Below are positions 1 through 7,352 of a stretch of DNA of 50,297 nt, piece by piece; the stretch's first letter is position 1; every line of letters begins with the position of its first letter. Source of the stretch: DATIGJ01 sp035644155 (lineage in GTDB: Bacteria; Patescibacteriota; Microgenomatia; Levybacterales; UBA12049); the NCBI GenBank assembly GCA_035644155.1, contig DASQPC010000081.1:1-50297 (forward strand). Reading direction: 5' to 3'. Both the position numbers and the translations under genes were made by a program. The notes under the pieces are model-generated. The model ran no database searches. It had not been told where the DNA came from and saw only the letters and a program-made list of their open reading frames with translations.

Positions 1-1
1 G

Positions 2-214
2 ATTCTTTCAAATCGGAGTAATGAGTTGGTTAAATTCCTAACAGTCATTACTTCTATCTCTTTTCCTTTTGTTATTGTTAATAATCTTTATTCTATGAAT
101 GTAAAAGGTTTGCCTTTTGCTGAGCAACCTTGGATTGTAACCGTTTTGTTCCTTCTTATTGCAGCAGGAGGATTATTGATTATTGCTTACTTCAAATACC
201 GCGATTGGTTATAA
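2..214 (+). CDS. corA: CorA-family divalent cation transporter, C-terminal end (5' truncated)
   Basis: Only the last 70 residues lie in the window; the frame is open to the left edge. They show the end of the long stalk helix (NELVKFLTVITSISFPF), the periplasmic-loop motif and a second membrane helix ending in a basic tail (YFKYRDWL), which is the CorA C-terminal layout of two transmembrane helices. CorA proteins are pentameric Mg2+/Co2+ channels of the inner membrane. The signature loop, normally YGMN, reads YSMN here, so the Gly is replaced by Ser. The gene converges on the purine operon, with 28 bases between the two stop codons. Family assignment is fairly sure; transport specificity cannot be judged. 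Confidence 0.75.
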   Translation: MLSNRSNELVKFLTVITSISFPFVIVNNLYSMNVKGLPFAEQPWIVTVLFLLIAAGGLLIIAYFKYRDWL

Positions 215-215
215 A

Positions 216-236
216 CTGGACAAGCCAGAATGACGA
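216..236. repeat. Possible remnant of the CTGTCAT/ATGACAG palindromic repeat
   Basis: A small hairpin (CTGG, 5-base loop, CCAG) followed by AATGACGAG lies between the convergent corA and purM ends. The arrangement of hairpin then AATGAC matches the right end of the intergenic repeat at 45929-45998. It is short, so kinship is only suggestive; it may also act as a weak terminator. Confidence 0.25.
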
Positions 237-242
237 GAATTA

Positions 243-1352
243 TTATAACCTTACTTTAAGTGTCTCACCTTTATAGACGATATTTTTCGGCTTGATCACA
301 ACTTGTTTTTCTCCTTTTTCAACATAGCCTGCATCAAGACTTTCAAATTTATTTCTCTTAATTATTTGCTGTGCTTTTTTAATATCTCTTTCTGGCAAAA
401 AAATCGCATAATCTTGTCCCATGTTGTAGGTCTCATAAATTTCATAATCTGAAAGTCCGGTTTGTTTTTGAATAAAAAGAAAAATTTCTTGTGGATCGAA
501 AATTTTTTCAATGATGTAGCTAAAATTTCCACGTCCTCTCATTACTTTTCTTAACCCATGTCCAGTGATGTTAGAAATATAATGAATATCAAGATTTGCA
601 TCTAAAAGATCTTGAATGAGTTTTGCATAAATATTAGTTTTGCGTAGAATGGCTTCTCCGTAAAGACCGCCCTCTGGTAATTTTGTGGCATAACCTTTTG
701 GTAATTTTTTCGCGACTGCTCGGGAGAGAGAAAGACCATTCGCATTAATACCAGTACTTTTTAAAAACAAGATTCGGTCTCCAATTTTTATTTTTTTATC
801 TTGGAGTAAACGTTTTTTTGATGGAATTATTCCTACCACATTTCCTCCAAGAGCAATAGTATCAGGATTAACAATATTATTATATGAAGGAGATTCACCG
901 CCACCCCATGTTGCTTCTGCATCATCGCATGCTTGCTTCCATCCATTGACAAGATCAGTTATTCTTTCGACATCATTAAACCAACTGCTTTTGCCGACTG
1001 CCCAAAAAGCAGTTACCACAAGAGGCTTGGCTCCCACAGATGTCAGATCATTCAGCGCAGTTGCAATGGTGTCATAGCCAATTACGTCGTAGTAGGTTTT
1101 GTTCGTAATTTTTCGCATTGCATCTGCAACCAAATTTTTTGTTCCGAGACTTTCTGTAACAGATGCCATATAAATATTTTTTTGTTGCCAGACAAATGCG
1201 GATTCACCACGGGAATCACTTACTTCAGAGAATCCATATTTTTTCAGATGTTTTGCTGTTTCGCGTCCAGCTTTTTGCCCGAGCGTTTTTGCGGGGTCGA
1301 GTTCTTCATAATTTACTCCTGATTGTGCATAGTCGATCTTTTGCGTTTTCAT
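243..1352 (-). CDS. purM: Phosphoribosylformylglycinamidine cyclo-ligase (AIR synthetase) PurM
   Basis: Catalyses ATP-dependent ring closure of FGAM to aminoimidazole ribotide, step 5 of purine synthesis. At 369 residues it is slightly longer than the usual ~345. Family marks are YAQSGVNYEELDP at the N terminus, GGGESPSY and GGNVVGIIP in the middle, and HYISNITGHGLRKVMR in the C-terminal half. It is the last gene of the purine operon and lies 17 bases after the EamA transporter gene. It is set apart from the purF-to-purC block by that transporter, but no separate promoter is evident, so it is probably co-transcribed. Confidence 0.93.
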   Translation of the reverse strand: MKTQKIDYAQSGVNYEELDPAKTLGQKAGRETAKHLKKYGFSEVSDSRGESAFVWQQKNIYMASVTESLGTKNLVADAMRKITNKTYYDVIGYDTIATALNDLTSVGAKPLVVTAFWAVGKSSWFNDVERITDLVNGWKQACDDAEATWGGGESPSYNNIVNPDTIALGGNVVGIIPSKKRLLQDKKIKIGDRILFLKSTGINANGLSLSRAVAKKLPKGYATKLPEGGLYGEAILRKTNIYAKLIQDLLDANLDIHYISNITGHGLRKVMRGRGNFSYIIEKIFDPQEIFLFIQKQTGLSDYEIYETYNMGQDYAIFLPERDIKKAQQIIKRNKFESLDAGYVEKGEKQVVIKPKNIVYKGETLKVRL

Positions 1353-1369
1353 CTAATAAGCCTATTCTA

Positions 1370-2221
1370 TCAAGAAAAACTTAATAATACCACACCGATA
1401 ATTGTGATTGTTGCACCAATTAATTTCTTTGCAATATTTTCTCGTTCTTTAAGAAAAATAATACCAGCAAGTACTGAAAAAATTATCATCCCTTGATAAA
1501 CGGCATTCACTTTACTTACATCACCAATACGAACAGCTAGTGTAAAAAGAAACAGTTGGATAATACTCAGAAAAACCGCAAATGTTTTTAAAGCGATATT
1601 TGTTTTTAACAACGTTTTCATTCTCGTTTTGGAACTACGTACAAAAAGAGGATAAAGAATAACTGAAGGAAGTGCCATTGCAAAATTAATGACAACAGGG
1701 GATCCAAAGGGAGTTAACATTTTGACAAGAACGATATTTACTGCAACGATAAAAGCGCACAAATTTGCATACATCGCGCCTTTATCAATAAATATTTTTT
1801 TTGGTGCGACAGTGAGACTTACGCCCAAAAAAACAATCGCTATTCCAAGGTAACCAAACAAATGAAGTTGTTCACCCGTAACAAGAAATGCAATGAGTGC
1901 AACCCAGATAAGACGAGATCGATAAAGAATTGATGAAATTGAGAGGTGACTATACGCATGCATTTTCATATACCAATAGCCACCGATAAATTCTGTTAGG
2001 CCAACGAGTAAAAAGAGAAGAAGTGAGTAGGGTGTTATAACGGCTTGCCAGTTAAAAATTGCAAAAAACCCAAAAACAACAAAACGAAGGATCTCATTAT
2101 ACCAAGCATATGCTGTTGGATCATCCCCATCTTTTAAAAGAAATCGATTCAAAAAATTGTAGGCATTTGATGAAATACCTATCAAGAATGAAAGAAGAAG
2201 CCAGGTTGGAAATAAAAACAT
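1370..2221 (-). CDS. EamA/DMT-superfamily membrane transporter
   Basis: A 283-residue, very hydrophobic protein with about ten predicted membrane helices in two similar halves, the standard layout of the drug/metabolite transporter (EamA) superfamily. A motif such as YRSRLIWVALIAFLVTGEQL at the end of the first half is typical. The substrate cannot be read from sequence; relatives move amino acids, nucleosides, sugars or drugs. Its ATG lies two bases after the purC stop and purM follows 17 bases later, so it is embedded in the purine operon. Export or uptake of a purine intermediate, base or nucleoside is a reasonable inference but unproven. Confidence 0.8.
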   Translation of the reverse strand: MFLFPTWLLLSFLIGISSNAYNFLNRFLLKDGDDPTAYAWYNEILRFVVFGFFAIFNWQAVITPYSLLLFLLVGLTEFIGGYWYMKMHAYSHLSISSILYRSRLIWVALIAFLVTGEQLHLFGYLGIAIVFLGVSLTVAPKKIFIDKGAMYANLCAFIVAVNIVLVKMLTPFGSPVVINFAMALPSVILYPLFVRSSKTRMKTLLKTNIALKTFAVFLSIIQLFLFTLAVRIGDVSKVNAVYQGMIIFSVLAGIIFLKERENIAKKLIGATITIIGVVLLSFS

Positions 2222-2223
2222 GT

Positions 2224-3198
2224 TTAAATTATACCAGCTTTTTTGAGGTTGTGTTTTATCCGATCTTCAATAGGATAATCAAATGCTTCGAATTTTTTAT
2301 CAGTTAATTTTTCATAAGCACCAATGTATCTCTTTGCTGCTTGCACGATTAGTTCTTCAGACATAGGAGGTATTTTATCTTTATAAGGGTTTACTCTTTT
2401 TGCGTACCAAAGCCTAATAAATTCTTTATCAAAATTTTCGGGTTCCAATCCTTTAGCGATTCGTTCTTTGTATGTTTTGGCAATCCAAAAACGAGAGCTA
2501 TCAGGTGTATGAATTTCATCAATAAGCATTAATTTCCCATCAAAAAGTCCAAATTCATATTTTGTATCGACAAGAATCAGTCCATGTTTGAGACACCACT
2601 TACTTCCAAAATCAAAAAGCGTAAGTGCTATTTTTTCTGCTTCTTCATATAATTTTTTATCAACGATTTTATTCTTAATTATTTCTTCTTTTGTAAGTCG
2701 CTCGTCGTGTTTGTTGCTTCCAGCTGCTGGATGAGTAGTTGGTGTAATAATCGGTGTTGGAAGTTTTTGATTTTTATGCATGCCGTCGGGGAAGGGTATG
2801 CCATAAATAGTTCGTTCACCTTTTTCATAGGAATACCAAATTGATGTATTTGCAACACCGGTTAAGTATCCTCTGACAACTATTTCTACCGGAAAACTCT
2901 TGCAATTTCGTGAAATTAAAACATTAGGGTCAGGAATTGCAATGAGATGATTTGGGACAATATGTTTTGTTTTTTCAAACCAAAAAGCTGCGAGCTGATT
3001 AAGAACTGCACCTTTGTAAGGAATGTGACCAAGAATAACATCAAATGCAGATTGTCGGTCAGTTGTAATAGTTATTCTTTTGTCGGAAAGAATATAAAAA
3101 TCACGAACTTTTCCCTGATATTTTTTCCCAAGTTTTGGAAGATCAATTGTTTTAAGAACATGTGGTAAGGATTTGAGAATTGTTTTTGATTGAATCAT
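2224..3198 (-). CDS. purC: SAICAR synthetase PurC (long form)
   Basis: Joins aspartate to CAIR with ATP to form SAICAR, step 7 of purine synthesis. The 324-residue length fits the long ~300-residue group found in eukaryotes and many bacteria rather than the ~240-residue E. coli form. Visible marks are KYQGKVRDFY (nucleotide-binding lobe), the segment ending TTDRQSAFDV, VEIVVRGYLTGVANTSIW, KLPTPIITPTTHPAAGSNKHDE, and VDTKYEFGLFDGKLMLIDE. The ATG overlaps the purE stop by four bases, indicating translational coupling. Confidence 0.94.
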   Translation of the reverse strand: MIQSKTILKSLPHVLKTIDLPKLGKKYQGKVRDFYILSDKRITITTDRQSAFDVILGHIPYKGAVLNQLAAFWFEKTKHIVPNHLIAIPDPNVLISRNCKSFPVEIVVRGYLTGVANTSIWYSYEKGERTIYGIPFPDGMHKNQKLPTPIITPTTHPAAGSNKHDERLTKEEIIKNKIVDKKLYEEAEKIALTLFDFGSKWCLKHGLILVDTKYEFGLFDGKLMLIDEIHTPDSSRFWIAKTYKERIAKGLEPENFDKEFIRLWYAKRVNPYKDKIPPMSEELIVQAAKRYIGAYEKLTDKKFEAFDYPIEDRIKHNLKKAGII

Positions 3199-3686
3199 TT
3201 CTGTAATTTTTCAACTTTCTGCATTACATTATCATATAATTCTTTTTTATAGTTTTCAAGTTTTTTTTGTATGTCTTGATCTGCTGCTCCTATAATCCTT
3301 GCTGCTAACAGTCCAGCGTTTTTTGCACCATTGATTGCAACTGTTGCAACGGGAATTCCTCCTGGCATTTGCACAATCGAAAGAAGCGAATCAAGTCCTT
3401 CAAGATTTTTTCCTTTAACAGGTACGCCAATAACTGGAAGCGTTGTAAGTGATGCAACCATACCTGGAAGATGAGCAGCGCCACCTGCGCCAGCAATAAT
3501 AACTTTGAGTCCACGTGTTTGGGCTGTTTTTGCATATTCATACATACGATCTGGCGTTCGATGAGCTGAGACGATTGTTAATTCGTAAGCAATATCAAAC
3601 GTTTCCAAAATGGTTGCTGCTTCTTGCATGACAGGTAAGTCACTGTCTGATCCCATGATGATGCCAACGAGTGGTTGTTTATTCAT
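3195..3686 (-). CDS. purE: N5-carboxyaminoimidazole ribonucleotide mutase PurE (class I)
   Basis: Moves the carboxylate of N5-CAIR to C4, giving CAIR. At 163 residues it has the class I length. GIIMGSDSDLPVMQEA is the phosphate/active-site loop, SAHRTPDRMYEYA carries the catalytic His, and GAGGAAHLPGMVA follows. The presence of purK directly upstream (the genes share one base) agrees with the bacterial two-step N5-CAIR route rather than the direct CO2-dependent class II reaction. Confidence 0.96.
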   Translation of the reverse strand: MNKQPLVGIIMGSDSDLPVMQEAATILETFDIAYELTIVSAHRTPDRMYEYAKTAQTRGLKVIIAGAGGAAHLPGMVASLTTLPVIGVPVKGKNLEGLDSLLSIVQMPGGIPVATVAINGAKNAGLLAARIIGAADQDIQKKLENYKKELYDNVMQKVEKLQK

Positions 3687-4861
3687 TAAATTACTATTGC
3701 CTTTCTTGCCTGTTTTGCTTTCTTAAGACACTCCGCCAGAGTTTTTCCAATAACTGTTATATGTCCCATTTTTCGCTCAAGTTTCGTTTCCATTTTACCA
3801 TAAATATGGATAAAGACATTTGGTATTTTCAGTGCTTTATCAAGTCCTGTCACTTCGGCTTGAGCATTTCGTTCTCCAAGAATATTTATCATCACACTTG
3901 CTGGAACAATCATATCAGTTGCTCCAAGAGGCTGACCTGTTACTGCGCGGATATGTTGTTCAAATTGGGAAGTAACACATGCTTCGATTGTATAATGACC
4001 TGAGTTATGAACACGAGGAGCTATCTCATTGATAAAAAGTTTTGCTTGTCCTGAGTTTGACGAATGGGTTAAAAACATTTCAATACCAAAAACGCCAGCG
4101 CCTTTTAAATTTTTCATAACGTTAATGGCCAGCATTTTTGCTTTTTTTCTTATTGTTTCATCAACAGATGCTGGGGCAAGAATAAGATGACAGATATTAT
4201 TTTTATGAATTGTTTCAACAACTGGATAAGTCGCAATTGCTTCTTTAGTACTGCGAGCTACCATAATTGCGAGTTCTTTTACAAAGGGAACAAATTTTTC
4301 TACATAGAGTTTTCTTCCGCGCAATTTTTCTAATGCTTTATCAATTTGGTTTTTGTTTTTTATTAAAGCATTTCCTCTTCCGTCATATGCATCAAATCGG
4401 GCTTTCAAAAGCAGCGGATAACCAAACTTTTTGGCAAGAGTTTCGATCTCTTGTTTGATACTGTCATTTCGAGATATCTCGTTATCGCTCGAGATGACAG
4501 GGGCGAAATCGGCAACCGGAAGTCCAGCCTTTCTCAAAAATTTTTTCTGTTCCAATTTGTCCTTAATAATGCTAAGTGTTTTTGCAGAAGGGTGAATCTC
4601 CAATCCTTTATTTGTTAGGTCATCCAAGACATGAGCATTGGCGAGTTCTATCTCAAATGTTAAAAAGTCTGAATTTTTTGCAAGTTCTCGGATTGCTTTT
4701 TCGTCGTTATAAGGAGCAACAATTTGTTTGTCAACGACTTGTCCTGCTGGACTATTTGGTGTTGGATCGATAATACTAACGGTAAAGCCTAGCTTCTTTG
4801 CATCAAAAGCCATCATTCGTCCAAGTTGTCCGCCGCCAACAATACCTATTCTACTTTTCAT
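3686..4861 (-). CDS. purK: N5-CAIR synthetase PurK, with an in-frame repeat insertion
   Basis: ATP-grasp enzyme that carboxylates AIR with bicarbonate to N5-CAIR (step 6a). It is 391 residues long. The N-terminal motif GIVGGGQLGRMM and the ATP-grasp elements DAYDGRGNALIK and EIAPRVHNSGHYTIEA are all present. Residues 121-134 (PVISSDNEISRNDS) are encoded by a 40-base palindromic repeat at 4461-4500 and enlarge the loop before the ATP-binding strand (KKFGYPLLLKARF). No motif is interrupted, so the enzyme is probably active. The start overlaps the end of purB by 11 bases. Confidence 0.95.
   Translation of the reverse strand: MKSRIGIVGGGQLGRMMAFDAKKLGFTVSIIDPTPNSPAGQVVDKQIVAPYNDEKAIRELAKNSDFLTFEIELANAHVLDDLTNKGLEIHPSAKTLSIIKDKLEQKKFLRKAGLPVADFAPVISSDNEISRNDSIKQEIETLAKKFGYPLLLKARFDAYDGRGNALIKNKNQIDKALEKLRGRKLYVEKFVPFVKELAIMVARSTKEAIATYPVVETIHKNNICHLILAPASVDETIRKKAKMLAINVMKNLKGAGVFGIEMFLTHSSNSGQAKLFINEIAPRVHNSGHYTIEACVTSQFEQHIRAVTGQPLGATDMIVPASVMINILGERNAQAEVTGLDKALKIPNVFIHIYGKMETKLERKMGHITVIGKTLAECLKKAKQARKAIVI
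4461..4500 (-). repeat. Coding copy of palindromic repeat inside purK
   Basis: A 40-base element with perfect 7-base inverted ends (CTGTCAT / ATGACAG) and an inner CTCGAG...CGAG stem. On the minus strand its first 29 bases differ from the intergenic copy at 45929 by about two substitutions and it has the same last nine bases; it looks like that copy with the middle missing. It is read in frame as VISSDNEISR in PurK. Confidence 0.7.
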
Positions 4862-6245
4862 TAATTACGTTTTTTATTTGGGCAACTAATTGTTTTGCTC
4901 TCTGTGGAGCAGTACCGATATGCTCTTTAACATCAAGAAGTTTCTCTACATTTTCTTCAGAGATATATTGTTTAATTTCGCCATTTTCTTTAAGAAGTTT
5001 TTCCATAGGATTTGGTTTGCCATTTTGCACATCTTGCCAAGCGGTCATTGCGATATCGCGAAGTGTTTCATGCATTGTTTGTCTATTTGCGTTTTGCTTG
5101 ACTGCTTCCATAAGAATTGTTTCTGTTGCAGCAAAAGGTCCGAATTTTTCTAAATTATTTTTTACTTGTTGCTCGTGAATGATAAGTCCCTCAACAATTT
5201 TTGTTGCAGAAAGGAGCATTTCATCAATTGCTAAAAACAGTTCAGGAATATAAACTCTTCGATTTGCTGAATCATCAAGTGTTCGTTCGAGTAGCGAAAG
5301 AGAAGCATTTTCCCAAGCATTTTTTGCCAAACTTTCAACGAGTCTTGCTAGAGAACAAATCTGTTCGGACTTAATAGGATTTTTTTTAAATGGCATGGCA
5401 CTTGATCCAATTTGCGTTTTGCCAAATGGTTCTTGCCATTCACCAAATCCGGCAGATTGCATAACACGAAGATCAAAGGCAAATTTATAGAGTGTCTGAG
5501 CAATTGATGTAAGGAGTTGGGCTACAAAAAGGTCTGCCTTTCGAAGTCCTACTTGATTGGCAATGAGTACTGGATCAATTCCAAGTTTTTCCATAACTCG
5601 TTTTTCCATCGCTTGGACATTTTTTTCATCAAGTAATTTGGTATAACTTGCTTGTGTTCCAACTGCGCCTTTTAGTCCTTTTCCTTTCAGATGTATTTTG
5701 ACAAAATCCAAAAATGCCAAATCTTCCAACAAATCTTGTGCATAGAGACTGAGTCGATAACCTACAGTTGTTGGTTCTGCTGGTTGTAAATGTGTATATG
5801 CCATGCAAGGGGTGTTAGCATATTTTTCAATTTGTGAGGAAAATGTTTGCAAGAGTTTTTTTATATTATTTTCAATAAGCATTAGTGATTCTTGTGTGCG
5901 AAGTGTATCGGCATTATCAACTATATCCATACTTGTTGCACCTGCATGAATTTTGCCTCCTCCCACTTTTGCTTTTTCGGCAAATTCTTTTATTGCGGCA
6001 ACAACGTCATGGCGTGTATCTTTTTCAATTTCCAGAATTCGTTCAATACTGATATCCTTTTGATTTTTTTCTAAATCTGCAAGTTCTTCTGTGGAGACAA
6101 GACCATTTTCGGATTGGGCGCGAGCTAATTCAACCCAAATTTTTCGCCAAATAGTATATTTATTTTCTTCAGACCAGATATGGCGCATTTTGTCTGATCC
6201 ATAGCGCCAAGAAAATGGTGATTGATAGATTTTAAAATCTGACAT
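4851..6245 (-). CDS. purB: Adenylosuccinate lyase PurB
   Basis: Fumarase-superfamily lyase acting twice in purine synthesis: SAICAR to AICAR plus fumarate, and adenylosuccinate to AMP. At 464 residues it has the usual length. The three conserved regions are visible: TSMDIVDNADTLR, YTHLQPAEPTTVGYR (catalytic His) and the mobile loop GSSAMPFKKNPIKSE containing the catalytic Ser. Its second substrate needs PurA, which is not in this window. It lies 14 bases after the second purP and overlaps purK by 11 bases. Confidence 0.95.
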   Translation of the reverse strand: MSDFKIYQSPFSWRYGSDKMRHIWSEENKYTIWRKIWVELARAQSENGLVSTEELADLEKNQKDISIERILEIEKDTRHDVVAAIKEFAEKAKVGGGKIHAGATSMDIVDNADTLRTQESLMLIENNIKKLLQTFSSQIEKYANTPCMAYTHLQPAEPTTVGYRLSLYAQDLLEDLAFLDFVKIHLKGKGLKGAVGTQASYTKLLDEKNVQAMEKRVMEKLGIDPVLIANQVGLRKADLFVAQLLTSIAQTLYKFAFDLRVMQSAGFGEWQEPFGKTQIGSSAMPFKKNPIKSEQICSLARLVESLAKNAWENASLSLLERTLDDSANRRVYIPELFLAIDEMLLSATKIVEGLIIHEQQVKNNLEKFGPFAATETILMEAVKQNANRQTMHETLRDIAMTAWQDVQNGKPNPMEKLLKENGEIKQYISEENVEKLLDVKEHIGTAPQRAKQLVAQIKNVINEK

Positions 6246-6259
6246 ACTTTTATTATACT

Positions 6260-7351
6260 CTATGTTACTATTTTTGCTAACTGCCCAGTTTGTTCTGCTT
6301 CTTTTATTTCTTTTGCGACTCGTCGTCCCATTTGCATTGACTTACCAAAAAGATAACTACTGTATGGTGTTGCTGCGATACCCGGCGATCCTGGCATACG
6401 AGGTGCAACGTCATACACAACAATTTCAAGTTTTGGGAAAGCAGGTCGTATGAGTGACTGTAATCCAAATGGACCAATTACGCCAGGTGAGAAAAGTTTT
6501 TTGGCTGCATGGACAAATTGTTCACCGACAGCAAATGCTTCTTCAATAAGTGATTCAGGAAGCGTTGCTGCAATATGTCCCATTTCTTTAAACGTCACTT
6601 CTAAATATTTACTTACTGATTGTTGTTGTATTGCCGGAAGACGTAAGAATCCATCCAAATTTGTTTGTCTTCGTGTATCCGTACCGATTAATTCTAAACG
6701 TTTCTTAAGCGGGGAGTAGAAAAAATTAAAATTAATAGGTGTACCAACGACAAATTCTTCAATAACTGCTTCCTGTAATCCTTTCTCTGAAATAAGTCCT
6801 GAGTCGATTCTTTTTTGTCCTTCTCGTTGGAATTCTGCGTAACTTGTTGCGAAGAAAAACCCTCGTTCAAAGGAAACTTTTTTTTGTTGTGCTTTGACAA
6901 TAACGAGCCGATCAATCTCTTTTGGATTTTTAAATGCTTTTGGATAATGAATATTTGCTTTTTGCAAAATTGAATATTGATTAATTTTTTCTGTCCGTTC
7001 TTCAGCGCGAAGGAGAAATTTGTTTCCAAAGATTGGCGTTTTAAATTTTTTTTCGATAGCATCATAGTCATTAATATAGACTTCAAAAGATCGATGAGGG
7101 ATAAAGATTGCATTGCTTGCTTCTAACTTTTTTTGTACAGCTGGCTTTATAACATCTTTAAATTTATCCACAAGAATAACCTCATCAACACATCCATCAG
7201 TTCCTGTTGTTTTATAATACTGAGAATATGTTTTATCTCTGCCTTTTTCAGCAACAACAAGTGTTTGGAATCCTTCATCCTTTGCCCCACGACAAATATC
7301 AAGCGCTGAATGACTCCCAATTGTCGCGATGGTAATTTTTTTATTACTCAT
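6260..7351 (-). CDS. purP: Formate-dependent AICAR formyltransferase-like ATP-grasp protein PurP (second copy)
   Basis: A PurP-family protein of 363 residues. In archaea PurP forms FAICAR from AICAR, formate and ATP without folate. The N-terminal block IATIGSHSALDICRGAKDEGF, the EEFVVGTPINFNFFYSPL segment and TDTRRQTNLDGFLRLPA match the family, and the C-terminal YDVAPRMPGSPGIA closes the ATP-grasp. I chose the ATG at 7351 (MSNKK), one base past the purH stop, because it aligns with the other copy; the more upstream in-frame ATGs would overlap purH. It is clearly diverged from the copy at 8917-9930, so the two may have different roles. PurP is mainly archaeal, which suggests transfer (inference). 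Confidence 0.85.
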   Translation of the reverse strand: MSNKKITIATIGSHSALDICRGAKDEGFQTLVVAEKGRDKTYSQYYKTTGTDGCVDEVILVDKFKDVIKPAVQKKLEASNAIFIPHRSFEVYINDYDAIEKKFKTPIFGNKFLLRAEERTEKINQYSILQKANIHYPKAFKNPKEIDRLVIVKAQQKKVSFERGFFFATSYAEFQREGQKRIDSGLISEKGLQEAVIEEFVVGTPINFNFFYSPLKKRLELIGTDTRRQTNLDGFLRLPAIQQQSVSKYLEVTFKEMGHIAATLPESLIEEAFAVGEQFVHAAKKLFSPGVIGPFGLQSLIRPAFPKLEIVVYDVAPRMPGSPGIAATPYSSYLFGKSMQMGRRVAKEIKEAEQTGQLAKIVT

Positions 7352-7352
7352 A

